Shown piece by piece: positions 34,293-44,338 of a stretch of 64,000 bases of DNA. The notes under the pieces are model-generated. The model saw nothing but the letters and a program-made list of their open reading frames with translations. It did not search any database and had not been told where the DNA came from. Both the position numbers and the translations under genes were made by a program. The first letter of the stretch is position 1; each line of letters starts with the position of its first letter. This stretch comes from Bacteroidia bacterium (GTDB lineage: Bacteria > Bacteroidota > Bacteroidia > CAILMK01 > JBBDIG01), in NCBI GenBank assembly GCA_040880525.1, contig JBBDIG010000037.1, positions 50,727 through 114,726 of the forward strand, written 5' to 3'.

Positions 34293-35627
34293 TTACTCAC
34301 CGATCTCTCGCAGGAGGTCGCGGAAGGATACCGCGCTATCAGACTTCATGGCCTGGCTGCGCAGCTTGCCGCGTCCTACCAGGTTGAGATGAACTTCTCC
34401 AATTTCTTTAATATCTGATTCTATTACGAACTGGCCTCTCAGGGTATAGTTAGGCTCTGATTTAAATATGAGCATGTTCAACGCTTTCCAGCCTGCTTCA
34501 TACGCTTTAAGGTTTACCGGTATCCGCAGGTAAGAAACCGAATTGCTGTCTACCCTTTGCACCTTTTCCAGAGTGTGCAGCGCTATCAACTTCCGGTTTA
34601 TAAAAAACTCGTAGTTCATTTTTTTAAAAGTAAGGCCAAATGGATTTTGATTCGTTACTTTTAATTCCACTACCAAAGTGGAATTATTTATATCAAAAGA
34701 ACTCACAGATACTTCCGTAATCTGGATTTCCGGTGGCTTGGGTATGAGCATTTCACGATCCAGGCTGAAATTAATGCGAAATCCCTGGCTGGCCGGGAAA
34801 TACAAGGCCGCATACCCTTTTGTGTTGATCCACATGCTGTCATTGGCCTGGATTGAACGTATGTGCTCCCGCAAGGTCATCACGTCAATCACCGCAGGAA
34901 GCAAAATGCCGCCTTCTGCAGTTTTATGAAGTGAAATATTCTTTACTCGCTTGCCCGTAATGTATGGCTGGTCGTCAATGCTGATTTCATAGGCAAGGCT
35001 GTCAATCATGCTTCCTTCCGGAAATTCTTTTTCCATCTCCAGTCGGAAGGTAGTCCTCAGTTGCCGGTCTCCGGTGCCTTCCATTTCTGCATCCACTGAT
35101 TCGAGGCTAATATTGGGCGTACTTCGCAGTTTAAAGTGCCTGGTTTTGTCCCACCGGATGGTTCTTTTCCCGATAAGCGGAAAATCAAGATACGCCACCA
35201 GAGCCATTTCAAGCGCTGCCTTCTGCTTATTGCTGTTAAGTTGTTCAGCAAGCCGGGTATAATTTATTGTTAACGGAAGCTGGCCGCCATGCCGTTCCTG
35301 GCGCGAAAGCTTTAGCCGCTCGCGCAACATGTTGTTCACATATAAGGTATCTTCCAGCGAAACGATGTACAGAAGGCTGTCCAGGTATACATTCACCGGC
35401 AGGAAATTGTATATGCTCAGGTACAGGTTGCCTCGAAGAAGATCAGGCTCCTCACGGCTGATGTGAACATCCAGAGAGTCAATCTGTGGGGAGATCTTTT
35501 CACCCAGGCTTTTTCCTGAAACATAGTTGTAAATATATATTGTCATCCAAACGACAATTGCTGCGAAGGCAAGGTAAATGATCCGCCTGATCCAGCGGAT
35601 GGTATTTCGGGAAGGTCTTTTACTCAC
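34293..35627 (-). CDS. LEA14-like (WHy/LEA2 domain) membrane-anchored protein
   Basis: This 444-residue protein has an N-terminal anchor (residues 14-36, IIYLAFAAIVVWMTIYIYNY) and a large periplasmic part made of repeated LEA2/WHy-type beta domains. The third is the clearest: VSSFDINNSTLVVELKVTNQ, NPFGLTFKKMNYEFFINRK and SYLRIPVNLK. These domains are known from LEA14 desiccation proteins and from Bacteroidota lipoproteins; the molecular role in bacteria is not established. There is no operon context. A possible promoter element TACATTTG lies at 35660-35653. Confidence 0.78.
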   Translation of the reverse strand: MSKRPSRNTIRWIRRIIYLAFAAIVVWMTIYIYNYVSGKSLGEKISPQIDSLDVHISREEPDLLRGNLYLSIYNFLPVNVYLDSLLYIVSLEDTLYVNNMLRERLKLSRQERHGGQLPLTINYTRLAEQLNSNKQKAALEMALVAYLDFPLIGKRTIRWDKTRHFKLRSTPNISLESVDAEMEGTGDRQLRTTFRLEMEKEFPEGSMIDSLAYEISIDDQPYITGKRVKNISLHKTAEGGILLPAVIDVMTLREHIRSIQANDSMWINTKGYAALYFPASQGFRINFSLDREMLIPKPPEIQITEVSVSSFDINNSTLVVELKVTNQNPFGLTFKKMNYEFFINRKLIALHTLEKVQRVDSNSVSYLRIPVNLKAYEAGWKALNMLIFKSEPNYTLRGQFVIESDIKEIGEVHLNLVGRGKLRSQAMKSDSAVSFRDLLREIGE

Positions 35628-35871
35628 CAGTACCTTAGTTTTTCCTGTATATCAAATGTAACATCAACTGTTGCCTTGAGGAAGCCTCTAAGCAAGGTTG
35701 CAAAGTAAGGCAGCCTAAAATAATTATTGAATACCGCAAAAGATTCGGATGGGTTTAATTTATAAGATAATTCAGCCTTCATAAAATAAAAAAGGTGAAT
35801 ATGGCCATTAAATGATCATTCATATTTTTTTCAAGGTTTTGATGATCATTGACAACCTCGGATACCTGCAT
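35628..35871. other. AT-rich intergenic stretch
   Basis: It lies between the LEA-like gene start and the cspA terminator. No gene is visible. Confidence 0.5.
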
Positions 35872-35905
35872 AAAAAAGCCCCGGCTTCATGTAGAAACCG
35901 GGGCT
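35872..35905 (-). terminator. Intrinsic terminator of cspA
   Basis: On the minus strand AGCCCCGG/CCGGGGCT forms an 8-bp stem around a 13-base loop, followed by TTTTTTA. It lies 26 bases after the cspA stop in the matching orientation. Confidence 0.85.
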
Positions 35906-35930
35906 GTAATCGGGGAAAAAACTTTGTTGC

Positions 35931-36122
35931 TTATGCCAATCTTACATTGATGGCGTTTGTTCCTTTGCGTCCTTCCGTGGTTTCAAAAGTCACTTGGTCA
36001 CCTTGCTTCACTTCGTCAATAAGACCTGAAGCGTGTACAAAAATTTCTTCGTCTGTTGCGTCATCTTTAATGAAGCCATACCCCTTTGTGGAGTTAAAAA
36101 ACTTAACTGTTCCGTTTTTCAT
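35931..36122 (-). CDS. cspA: Cold shock protein (CSD fold)
   Basis: This 63-residue single-domain cold shock protein binds single-stranded RNA/DNA and acts as an RNA chaperone. The RNP1 motif KGYGFI (residues 13-18) and RNP2 motif EIFVHAS (residues 26-32) are both intact; the protein starts MKNGTVKFFNSTKGYG as expected. It forms its own transcription unit: consensus promoter at 36151-36180, a leader of about 25 bases and a strong terminator downstream. The short leader differs from the long regulated leader of E. coli cspA. Confidence 0.96.
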   Translation of the reverse strand: MKNGTVKFFNSTKGYGFIKDDATDEEIFVHASGLIDEVKQGDQVTFETTEGRKGTNAINVRLA

Positions 36123-36150
36123 CGTACTAAAAAAAAATTATAATGAGGGG

Positions 36151-36180
36151 CAAAGATAAACAAATTAATCGTTGCCACAA
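36151..36180 (-). promoter_or_regulatory. Bacteroidota-type promoter of cspA
   Basis: On the minus strand TTG (36180-36178), a 19-base spacer and TATCTTTG (36158-36151) match the Bacteroidota primary sigma consensus exactly. The cspA start codon lies 28 bases further on. Confidence 0.65.
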
Positions 36181-36407
36181 CCAGAGAGCAATTAATCACC
36201 GTTAAGGATCAATCTATATCAGGGTTTTTGCCGGTCGCATCCTGCCCTGTCCTGAAGGCACTCGGGTTTCCATTTTTAATCCTTTTAAAGGAGCAAATGA
36301 AATAATATTAAAAGACGCAGGAAATCAAAAAGCCTTTATTTCAGTCCCGGTGTGAGTTCTATTGAACAAAAATCGTAATTCCGAAGTCTACAGTTTAAAA
36401 TTGTAAG

Positions 36408-37253
36408 ATGAAGTTACACGCAATACATGCCGGATATTTTAAATTGGACGGAGGCGCTATGCATGGCGTAGTTCCAAAAAAACTATGGGAGAAGAAAAAC
36501 CCGCCTGATGAAAATAATCTCTGCACCTGGGACACGCGGCTACTCCTGGTGGAATATGATGAAAAACGGGTGCTGATTGACAGCGGCCTGGGAAATAAGC
36601 AGAGCGATAAATTTTTTAGCTATTACGAGCCGCACGGACCTAAACTGATCGAAAGCCTGGAAAAGGCAGGCTTTGCACCGGAGGATATCACTGATAATTT
36701 CCTGACGCATCTGCATTTTGATCATGTGGGAGGCGCTGTGAAATGGAAAGACGACCATACCGGCTATGAACTCACATTTCCAAAGGCAACTTACTGGAGC
36801 CACAAACGCCATTGGTATCACGCCATGCATCCTAATGCCCGTGAAAAAGCCTCCTTCCTGGAAGAAAACCTGGAACCCATACAAGATGCCCGCAGGCTGG
36901 AACTGCTTGAAGAACCGGATGAGGTTTTCCCTGGATTTTCGTTTATCCTGGTGAATGGACACACTGACAGCCAGATGCTCCCCGTGATCCGCTTTGGAAG
37001 TCACACCATAATATATGTAGCAGACCTCATCCCTTCTGCTGCGCATATTCCAACTGCATGGGTTATGGGATACGATATTCGTCCTTTGGAAACGATGAAG
37101 GAGAAAGCGAATCTATTAACAGAAGCAGCCGAGAAAAACTTCATCCTCTTTTTTGAGCACGATCCGAAAGTCGAATGTTGTACAGTGGAAAAAACGGACA
37201 AAGGAATCAGGATCAGGGAAACCTTTTCGCTTGCGGACATTGAAGGAAAGTGA
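36408..37253 (+). CDS. MBL-fold metallo-hydrolase (AHL-lactonase-like group)
   Basis: This is a 281-residue cytoplasmic metallo-beta-lactamase-fold hydrolase. The metal motif LTHLHFDHVGG (about residue 105) carries the HxHxDH ligands; further ligands are His in LVNGHTDSQM (about residue 184) and Asp in IIYVADLIPSAAH, with a final His in FEHDPKVE. The GGAMHGVVPKKLW opening and overall length match the MBL group that includes N-acyl-homoserine lactonases and related uncharacterised enzymes. Quorum quenching cannot be concluded from this alone. Confidence 0.9.
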   Translation: MKLHAIHAGYFKLDGGAMHGVVPKKLWEKKNPPDENNLCTWDTRLLLVEYDEKRVLIDSGLGNKQSDKFFSYYEPHGPKLIESLEKAGFAPEDITDNFLTHLHFDHVGGAVKWKDDHTGYELTFPKATYWSHKRHWYHAMHPNAREKASFLEENLEPIQDARRLELLEEPDEVFPGFSFILVNGHTDSQMLPVIRFGSHTIIYVADLIPSAAHIPTAWVMGYDIRPLETMKEKANLLTEAAEKNFILFFEHDPKVECCTVEKTDKGIRIRETFSLADIEGK

Positions 37254-37423
37254 ATTATTTAATGCACGCTTTTAGTGCGGTTCTCCGAAAGCCGGTTCAA
37301 GGAAACTATTTTATCTGGTAAGAAAGCAACGGTTTTAGATGCCTTCTGATCTTTAAATAATCGGTTAAAAGGATAATTTTGCACCTCATTTTTTAAGCAT
37401 TAAATTCAATAATATTTTATCAA

Positions 37424-38902
37424 ATGGATTATAAATCGCAGAATGGATTGCCTGAAGTGGAGAATCAGTTTGAGCAAGGGCTGAATAACTGGATCAAAAA
37501 GGAAAGGCAGGCCGTTGACCTGTTGAGCATTACAGGTGAACTTTGGTTTGACAGATCGGTGGAACTGGTAATTTTTCGCAGAAGGCTTATTGATTCGAGT
37601 CCGAATGAAATTTTGAATCATCACATGCGGGCTAAGATCATCATTAAACGGGAGCTTTCTGTAGGCCTTACGCTGGCCCTGGCGCAGGCCATTGCCGCTA
37701 TGGATATTGCACCTTCCCGTCTTGACCTGGGCAGGCTTGGAAACGAATGGCTGAATGAACAGGAAAAGTATGAGGATATGAATGGATTCTTAAATGAGAA
37801 ACTCAAAAACTTTCTTGGCGATGATAAATGCACTTTCGCACCAAAGGACGTAGTGCTCTATGGCTTTGGCCGCATTGGCAGGCTGGCCGCCCGAGGCTTA
37901 ATTTCCCAGACAGGAACTGGCAAACAGCTTCGCCTCCGGGCAATAGTGGCACGAAGCAATGGCACAGACCAACTGGAGAAGCGGGCCGAATTACTGCGCA
38001 ATGATTCCATTCATGGTCCCTTCAGAGGAAGCATCACGATAGATGCTGAAAATGAATGCCTGATCATAAACGGACAGCCGGTAAAGATCATTTCTGCTGA
38101 CAAACCGGAAGACGTGGATTACACAGCATATGATATTCATGATGCATTGATTATAGACAATACAGGCGTTTTTCGCGATCGTGAAGGATTGAGCCGCCAT
38201 TTACAGGCAAAAGGTGCTGACCGCGTACTTCTGACCGCACCCGGAAAAGGAGACTTGCCTAATGTAGTTTATGGAATTAATCATGACTCCGTTCCGGATA
38301 AGGAAAAGATCGTGAGTGCGGCATCCTGTACTACCAATGCGATAGTTCCCGTGCTCAAGGTGCTGGAAGATAATCTCGGTATAGAATTCGGCCATATTGA
38401 AACGGTACATAGCTACACCAATGATCAGAATTTGCTGGACAACATCCATAAGAAATACCGCAGAGGCCGCGCGGCTGCGCTCAACCTGGTCATTACCGAA
38501 ACGGGAGCAGGCTCAGCGGTGGCGAAGGCGCTACCGGAACTGAAAGGGAAGCTCACAGGAAATGCCGTGCGGGTTCCCACACCCAATGGTTCGCTGGCCA
38601 TTCTCAATCTGACATTTAAGAAAACCACTACCAAAGAAGCGGTAAATGAAATGCTCAGAAATGCTTCACTTTTTGGTGACCTCGTGGAACAGATAGAGTT
38701 TTCTGAAAGCTACGAACTCGTATCATCTGACATTGTGGGAAATCATCATCCCAGCGTGGTGGATGGCGCGGCTACCATTGTTTCACCAAGTGGCAACCAT
38801 GCTGTGATATACATTTGGTATGACAATGAATTTGGCTACACACACCAGGTAATCCGATTTGCCAAACACCTGGCAGGCGTTCGCAGGATGACCTATTATT
38901 AA
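37424..38902 (+). CDS. Glyceraldehyde-3-phosphate dehydrogenase, long isoform
   Basis: This 492-residue GAPDH carries an additional N-terminal region of about 140 residues, mainly helical (LNNWIKKERQAVDLLSITGE, IIIKRELSVGLTLALAQAIA), before the Rossmann motif LYGFGRIGR (about residue 145). The active site SAASCTTNAIVP has catalytic Cys302, and the His is in IETVHSYTNDQN. It is longer than the standard enzyme at 7.3 kb. Long GAPDHs of this build occur in Bacteroidota and some gamma-proteobacteria. A role in gluconeogenesis or with another cofactor is plausible but unproven. A TAATTTTG element lies at 37374-37381, and a terminator follows at 38924. Confidence 0.93.
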   Translation: MDYKSQNGLPEVENQFEQGLNNWIKKERQAVDLLSITGELWFDRSVELVIFRRRLIDSSPNEILNHHMRAKIIIKRELSVGLTLALAQAIAAMDIAPSRLDLGRLGNEWLNEQEKYEDMNGFLNEKLKNFLGDDKCTFAPKDVVLYGFGRIGRLAARGLISQTGTGKQLRLRAIVARSNGTDQLEKRAELLRNDSIHGPFRGSITIDAENECLIINGQPVKIISADKPEDVDYTAYDIHDALIIDNTGVFRDREGLSRHLQAKGADRVLLTAPGKGDLPNVVYGINHDSVPDKEKIVSAASCTTNAIVPVLKVLEDNLGIEFGHIETVHSYTNDQNLLDNIHKKYRRGRAAALNLVITETGAGSAVAKALPELKGKLTGNAVRVPTPNGSLAILNLTFKKTTTKEAVNEMLRNASLFGDLVEQIEFSESYELVSSDIVGNHHPSVVDGAATIVSPSGNHAVIYIWYDNEFGYTHQVIRFAKHLAGVRRMTYY

Positions 38903-38923
38903 CATAAAGAGCGAAATCGCAGG

Positions 38924-38962
38924 AAAGCCCCGGATTAGAGTAAAATAGTCTGGGGCTTTTTT
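38924..38962 (+). terminator. Intrinsic terminator of the long GAPDH gene
   Basis: AAAGCCCCGGA and TCTGGGGCTTT form a stem with one G:T-type mismatch around a loop of about 14 bases, followed by TTTTTTA. It begins 22 bases after the GAPDH stop. Confidence 0.85.
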
Positions 38963-39001
38963 ATTTAAAAACCCTGAGTTAATAAAGTGGATTTGTCTCG
39001 C

Positions 39002-39700
39002 TCACGTACCTCGAAGAAGAAATTCCGGTTCATTTTGCACAAGCGGTATAGGATTATCCTGTGGATTTTTTCGGGGGTCGCAATGGTAACCGAAAATGGC
39101 ATACCGATTCAGGTATTTTTCCAATTGCTTATAATAAGTATGTGTGGAAATATTTTTCTCGAAGAAAATATCATGAAAAACAGTAGTGTCTTTTTCGGGG
39201 AGTTTATCCAAAACTTCGAAGAGTATTGAAGCATCGCCTAGATCACCAGAGTAAGCAATCCGTTGCCCGTTTTCCTCAAAAATGAATGCGAAAGTGCGGA
39301 GGTAGTCCACATGGTGCTTTGTGGTTTCAATGGCTGTAATACCGTCAACCTCTGACAGCGGCTGCAATTCCACATATTCGGAAATATCTCCCAGCGTATG
39401 GGAAAAGAAGGATTTCAATGTGTTCAAAAAATCCTCATCCTGATATAACAGCGTCAATTTTTTCGGGGCAAAATAATGGTGATGCAGGATGAGCACAGAC
39501 AGGCTTCCCACGTGGTCGTCATGCGTGTGCGTTACCAGGAGGTGGGTTACCTCGTTGGCTTTGTTTGCTTTTCGCAGTGCAGGATATATAGCATGGCCGC
39601 AGTCAATCAGGAGCGTACGGCCTTCCATCGTTAGCAAAGCCGAGGAATTAAGATACTCATAGTCGAATGCGCCCCCTGTGCCGATAAATTTGATTTCCAT
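39002..39700 (-). CDS. MBL-fold metallo-hydrolase (RNase Z-like group)
   Basis: This 232-residue MBL-fold hydrolase begins MEIKFIGTGGAFDYEY and has the ligand motif LVTHTHDDHVGS (about residue 57). Further ligands are the His in TTKHHVDYLRTF and Asp in AYSGDLGDAS (about residue 151). The architecture follows the ribonuclease Z / phosphodiesterase branch, but the short length and the absence of the RNase Z exosite make tRNA 3' processing uncertain. Substrates could be cyclic nucleotides or RNA ends. Confidence 0.86.
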   Translation of the reverse strand: MEIKFIGTGGAFDYEYLNSSALLTMEGRTLLIDCGHAIYPALRKANKANEVTHLLVTHTHDDHVGSLSVLILHHHYFAPKKLTLLYQDEDFLNTLKSFFSHTLGDISEYVELQPLSEVDGITAIETTKHHVDYLRTFAFIFEENGQRIAYSGDLGDASILFEVLDKLPEKDTTVFHDIFFEKNISTHTYYKQLEKYLNRYAIFGYHCDPRKNPQDNPIPLVQNEPEFLLRGT

Positions 39701-39811
39701 CTTATCCGGGTTTAGATTTTATGGCCGCAAAGAAAAGAACTTCCCAAAAGTTTGAGGCCCGGCATTTAAAAGTGCGAGGCAGTAGCTTTGCCCTGTTTAA
39801 AAATCAGGGAA

Positions 39812-40528
39812 ATGAAAGTTGATTTACTTGTAATAACTGCCCATCCTGACGATGCAGAATTATGCTGTGGCGGGACCATCATCGCCCACACGAGTGCAGG
39901 AAAATCTGTTGGCATTGTGGACCTTACCCAAGGAGAACTCGGTACACGCGGCACAGCAAAAATCCGCTTAAAGGAGGCAGAGGAAGCCGGAAAAATTATG
40001 GGCATCAGCTTTCGCGAGAACCTGGGTTTTGCGGATGGCTTTTTCAAGAATGATGATGCTCACCGGCTTAAAGTTATGCAGCAGGTCAGGCGCTTCCAGC
40101 CGGAGATTGTTATCAGCAACGCTCCCCATGACAGGCATCCTGACCATGGCCGTGCTTCGGATCTGGTGTCTGAGGCCTGCTTTCTGTCCGGGCTCAGGCG
40201 TATAGAAACGGAGTGGGAGGGAGAGCCGCAACGAGAATGGCGGCCAGCACGGATGTACAAGTTCGTCCAGTTCAATTATATAGAGCCGGACATTATTGTG
40301 GATATTTCAGCGCATCTGGACAAAAAGCTTGAGGCAATCCGTGCATTCAAATCCCAATTCCACGATCCTGCGAGCAAAGAACCCGATACCATTCTCACCT
40401 CCAGGCATTTCTTAGAGCAGATCAAAGCGCGTAATCTTGATTGGGGTTTTCGCATAGGTGCTTATGCGGGGGAAGGTTTTATTGCGGATCAGAAGCTTGC
40501 AGTGAGGAGCTTATTTGATTTGGCTTAA
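39812..40528 (+). CDS. bshB1: Bacillithiol biosynthesis deacetylase BshB1
   Basis: This 238-residue PIG-L/LmbE-fold zinc deacetylase hydrolyses N-acetylglucosaminyl-malate, the second step of bacillithiol synthesis. The zinc motif AHPDDAE is at residues 10-16 and the third ligand is in DRHPDHGRAS (about residue 112). DLTQGELGTRGT and the C-terminal GEGFIADQKLAVRSLFDL are characteristic of BshB1. The start at ATG 39812 gives the usual MKVDLLVITAHPDD; a TAGCTTTG promoter-like element lies at 39783-39790. BshA and BshC are not in the window, so they lie elsewhere. Confidence 0.95.
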   Translation: MKVDLLVITAHPDDAELCCGGTIIAHTSAGKSVGIVDLTQGELGTRGTAKIRLKEAEEAGKIMGISFRENLGFADGFFKNDDAHRLKVMQQVRRFQPEIVISNAPHDRHPDHGRASDLVSEACFLSGLRRIETEWEGEPQREWRPARMYKFVQFNYIEPDIIVDISAHLDKKLEAIRAFKSQFHDPASKEPDTILTSRHFLEQIKARNLDWGFRIGAYAGEGFIADQKLAVRSLFDLA

Positions 40529-40529
40529 T

Positions 40530-41083
40530 TTAGAAATCCGGCCATATCCGGCTAAAGTCAAGGGAGAAATTGCAGGCGCTGAGTTCAAAATCGAAGCTGT
40601 CCATGCTAAGTTCCCCAACCTTCTGATATGAATCATTTTTATATTCAAAAATGGTCACCTCTTTTTTATCGGCATCTACCACCAGATAATATTTTACTTT
40701 CTGCTTTCGGTAAAGGTCAAATTTGGTGACCAGGTCCTTTTCCCGGTTGTGAGGAGAAAGAATTTCTACTACCAGTTCGGGCGGTTTTTCCAGAAACAAT
40801 ACATCGCCCAAGAAGTAGCATATTACCATTAGATCAGGTTCCACAATGGTGTCCTCGTTAATCTTCCAGTCAAAGGGCGAGAGCAGCACCTCGCAACTAC
40901 TAAAAGATTCCACAGCGAGGTGGAGATGAACCATCAATTTTGCGACAACAAATTGATGTTTATAACACGGGCCGGGGCCATGGCAAATGGTATCCCATAA
41001 ATCAGCTCCCACCGGCCTTCCCATTGCTTGTAGTCCTCATAAGTATAATGAGGCAAATGCTTTAATCTGGCTGAATTGTCCAT
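40530..41083 (-). pseudogene. Uma2 family endonuclease-like gene with a frameshift
   Basis: The reading frame from ATG 41083 gives a normal Uma2 N-terminus (MDNSARLKHLPHYTYEDYKQ, then WEGRWELIYGIPFAMAPA) and then runs out of frame. The remainder, in the next frame to the stop at 40530, is a good Uma2 body: HQFVVAKLMVHLHLAVESF, EPDLMVICYFLGDV, PPELVVEILSPHNREKD and LYRKQKVKYYLVVD (PD-(D/E)XK-like nuclease acids). One base is missing near 40965-40980, in or beside GGCCCG. Either the gene is recently inactivated or the base was lost in sequencing. Uma2 proteins are abundant, of unknown function, with a restriction-enzyme-like fold. Confidence 0.85.
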
Positions 41084-41163
41084 CCCCGGTTGAGGTTTTA
41101 TATTACAAAGATAATAAGCCTTTCAGGTTCAACTGAAGCCATTTTTCCGGCCTATGACATACA

Positions 41164-41193
41164 TTGCCCAAACCTTAATTCACCTTACTTTTG
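41164..41193 (+). promoter_or_regulatory. Bacteroidota-type promoter of gcvP
   Basis: TTG (41164-41166), a 19-base spacer and TACTTTTG (41186-41193) match the Bacteroidota primary sigma consensus. The gcvP start codon is 36 bases downstream. Confidence 0.65.
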
Positions 41194-41229
41194 CGGCAAA
41201 TTTTTCACCTTTTCAATTTCAAATTTCAA

Positions 41230-44109
41230 ATGAATTCTCACGCGAGTTTTTCAGATAAATTCCGCAACCGCCACATAGGCCCTGATGAGCAGGAAACAAA
41301 GGAGATGCTAACAGCCGTTGGGGTGGATTCGCTCGATCAACTCATCAGCGAAACCATTCCTGCCAAAATTCGGCTGGAAGGTGAGTTGAACCTTCAGCCT
41401 GCCCTCAGTGAATTTGAACTGCTAAGGATGCTGAAACAGGTGGCATCCAAAAACAAGGTTTACCGCAGCTATATTGGCATGGGCTACTACAATACCATCA
41501 CGCCCAGCGCCATCCAACGAAATATTTTTGAGAACCCGGGCTGGTACACTGCGTATACGCCTTACCAAAGTGAGGTGGCACAAGGAAGGTTGGAGGCCCT
41601 TCTGAATTTCCAGACGATGGTTTCTGACCTCACAGGAATGGAGATCGCAAATGCATCATTGCTTGACGAAGCCACTGCGGCTGCCGAGGCAATGGCCATG
41701 CTTCATAGCTTAAAGAAAAAGCACAAGGGAAATACCTTTTATGTATCTGACAAATGCTTTGAACAAACCCTGGATGTGCTGAAAACGCGCGCCATCCCAA
41801 TGGGCATTGATCTGAAGATTGCACCCATTGACGATATTGAATTTACTGACGAAGTATATGGGGTTTTAATGCAATATCCTGATGGGCATGGGAACATCCG
41901 CGACTATCACGACCTCTGCAAACAGGCGCATTCGCACGGTGCTTTTGTGGCTGTAGCGGCCGATCTGATGAGCCTTGTGCTGCTGACACCTCCGGGCAAT
42001 TGGGGTGCTGATGTGGCCGTAGGAAATACCCAGCGCTTTGGTGTTCCGCTCGGATACGGTGGCCCTCATGCAGCCTATTTCGCTACTAAGGAAGAATATA
42101 AACGCTCAATCCCAGGCCGGATCATCGGAGTATCAGTTGATGCTCAGGGAAACCAGGCGCTGCGCATGGCGCTGCAAACGCGGGAGCAACACATCCGCAG
42201 GGAAAAGGCCACCAGCAATATTTGCACGGCACAGGTGCTGCTGGCCGTAATGGCAGGCATGTATGGCGTGTATCACGGCCCAAAAGGTTTGAGGCGGATT
42301 GCAAGCCAGATTCACTCCACTGCAAAGCTGTTGTCAAACGAGTTGAATAAATTAGGTTTTAACCAATTAAATGAGCAATTCTTCGATACCCTGCATATTG
42401 ACCTGGGAGGAGTTTCTGAAGATGCCATCCGTGCTGAATCTGAAAAGCGCGAGATCAACTTCCGGTACATTGGTGGCGGAACCATTGGGATTTCGGTGGA
42501 TGAGACTACCATTGTGGGCGATGTTGCAGACATGCTTTCTGCCTTTGCTGCCGCAGGAGGCAAAACCTTCGACCGCAGTAAACTGGAATTGAAAGAACAT
42601 TCGTTGCCGGCAGCGCATCTGCGCACTGATGAAATTCTCACGCATCCAGTCTTTAACACCCATCACAGCGAGACTGAACTGATGCGGTACATGAAGAGCC
42701 TGGAAAATAAAGACCTTTCGCTGGTGCATTCCATGATTGCACTCGGCTCCTGCACCATGAAGCTGAATGCAGCTACGGAACTGATGCCGGTGAGTTGGCC
42801 CCAGTTCAGCCAAATGCACCCGTTTGTACCGGTGGAACAGGCCGCTGGGTATCATCAAATTATTGCTGAACTGGAGGATGAACTCAAGGAAATCACCGGG
42901 TTTCATGGCATGTCGCTGCAACCTAATTCTGGGGCGCAAGGTGAGTACGCTGGGTTAATGGTAATTCGCGAATATCACCTCAGCAGGGGAGACGGGCACC
43001 GGAACATTGCCCTTATTCCTCAGTCGGCACACGGGACAAATCCTGCAAGTGCGGTAATGGCTGGGATGAAGGTAGTTGTGGTGCGCTGCGATGACCAGGG
43101 AAATATTGACCTTGATGACCTCCACAAGAAAGCTGAGGAGCATAAGAATGATCTTGCCTGCCTCATGGTGACTTATCCAAGTACGCATGGGGTTTATGAA
43201 ACCGAAATCCGTGAAGTGTGCAAAACCATTCATGAGCACGGAGGACAGGTATATATGGATGGCGCAAACATGAACGCACAGGTTGGATTGACGAATCCCG
43301 GACTTATTAACGCGGATGTATGCCATCTCAACTTGCACAAAACCTTCTGCATTCCTCATGGAGGTGGCGGTCCGGGCATGGGCCCAATAGGGGTGGCAAA
43401 ACATCTCACCCCATTTCTTCCCGGTCATTCGGTGATTAAAATGGGAGGCGAAAAGGCCATTTCAGCTATTTCAGCGGCTCCGTGGGGCAGCGCCAATATT
43501 CTGCTCATCTCCTATATTTATATCAAGATGATGGGAACGAAGGGATTGACAGAAGCCACGCAGTTTGCCATCCTGGGCGCCAATTACCTCAAGGCAAGGC
43601 TTGACGGACATTACAACGTGTTGTACAGCGGCAAGAATGGCCGGGTAGCGCACGAACTGATTCTGGACCCACGGGGTTTTAAACAATCAGCAGGGGTAGA
43701 AGTAGAGGATATTGCCAAGCGACTTATTGACTACGGTTTCCACGCGCCCACCGTTTCGTTCCCGGTGCCGGGCACATTGATGATTGAACCGACCGAGAGC
43801 GAATCGAAAGCAGAACTCGACCGCTTTATTGAGGCCATGATCAGCATCAAAAATGAGATAGCGGAAATTGAAGCCGGTACTGCTGACAAGGAAGTGAACG
43901 TGCTGAAAAATGCTCCACATACAGCAATGGTGGTAACGGCTGATGAATGGACGTTGCCCTACAGCCGCCAAAAAGCAGCATATCCGCTTCCCTGGCTCAA
44001 GCACTCCAAGTTCTGGCCCTCAGTAGGCCGCGTGAACAATCCTTTCGGAGATCGCAATTTAATGTGTACTTGTCCACCCATAGAGGAATACGAGGAAGCC
44101 TTAGTTTAA
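41230..44109 (+). CDS. gcvP: Glycine dehydrogenase (decarboxylating), P-protein
   Basis: This single-chain P-protein of 959 residues is the pyridoxal-phosphate enzyme of the glycine cleavage system. It decarboxylates glycine and transfers the aminomethyl group to the lipoyl H-protein. Both halves are present: the N-terminal RHIGPDEQ and [19 protein letters not shown], and the C-terminal half with the PLP lysine in [20 protein letters not shown] (Lys704). The start at ATG 41230 follows a consensus promoter. The T and H proteins are not in the window. The 3' flank is a repeat tract. Confidence 0.97.
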   Translation: MNSHASFSDKFRNRHIGPDEQETKEMLTAVGVDSLDQLISETIPAKIRLEGELNLQPALSEFELLRMLKQVASKNKVYRSYIGMGYYNTITPSAIQRNIFENPGWYTAYTPYQSEVAQGRLEALLNFQTMVSDLTGMEIANASLLDEATAAAEAMAMLHSLKKKHKGNTFYVSDKCFEQTLDVLKTRAIPMGIDLKIAPIDDIEFTDEVYGVLMQYPDGHGNIRDYHDLCKQAHSHGAFVAVAADLMSLVLLTPPGNWGADVAVGNTQRFGVPLGYGGPHAAYFATKEEYKRSIPGRIIGVSVDAQGNQALRMALQTREQHIRREKATSNICTAQVLLAVMAGMYGVYHGPKGLRRIASQIHSTAKLLSNELNKLGFNQLNEQFFDTLHIDLGGVSEDAIRAESEKREINFRYIGGGTIGISVDETTIVGDVADMLSAFAAAGGKTFDRSKLELKEHSLPAAHLRTDEILTHPVFNTHHSETELMRYMKSLENKDLSLVHSMIALGSCTMKLNAATELMPVSWPQFSQMHPFVPVEQAAGYHQIIAELEDELKEITGFHGMSLQPNSGAQGEYAGLMVIREYHLSRGDGHRNIALIPQSAHGTNPASAVMAGMKVVVVRCDDQGNIDLDDLHKKAEEHKNDLACLMVTYPSTHGVYETEIREVCKTIHEHGGQVYMDGANMNAQVGLTNPGLINADVCHLNLHKTFCIPHGGGGPGMGPIGVAKHLTPFLPGHSVIKMGGEKAISAISAAPWGSANILLISYIYIKMMGTKGLTEATQFAILGANYLKARLDGHYNVLYSGKNGRVAHELILDPRGFKQSAGVEVEDIAKRLIDYGFHAPTVSFPVPGTLMIEPTESESKAELDRFIEAMISIKNEIAEIEAGTADKEVNVLKNAPHTAMVVTADEWTLPYSRQKAAYPLPWLKHSKFWPSVGRVNNPFGDRNLMCTCPPIEEYEEALV

Positions 44110-44139
44110 TTCTAAATTCTAAATTTTGAATTCTAAATT

Positions 44140-44320
44140 AAAAACCCTTCGTGCTCCTTAGTGACTTCCACTTTGTGTCCATCTTAATTAAAAACCTTTT
44201 GTGTCCCTTTGTGACTTTGAGTCTTTGTGTCTATTTTAATTACCCTTAGCGACTTCGAGTCTTTGTGTCTATCTTAATTTTAATAAACCTTTGTGCCCCT
44301 TAGTGTACTTAGTGCATTAG
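44140..44320 (+). repeat. CTTTGTG/CTTAGTG intergenic repeat tract (copy 2)
   Basis: Words such as CTTCGTG, CTTAGTG, CTTTGTG, GACTTCGAGTCTTTGTGTC (twice, nearly identical, at about 44213 and 44251) and TTAATTAAAAACC spacers repeat through the gcvP-ffh gap. The pattern is the same word family as copy 1 at 23.9 kb. Confidence 0.8.
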
Positions 44321-44338
44321 TGGCAAAACAAAACATCC

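Noticed and set aside
36408..37253. Calling the MBL hydrolase a quorum-quenching lactonase
   Set aside because: The HxHxDH fold is shared by many enzymes, and no residue here uniquely marks AHL lactonase activity.
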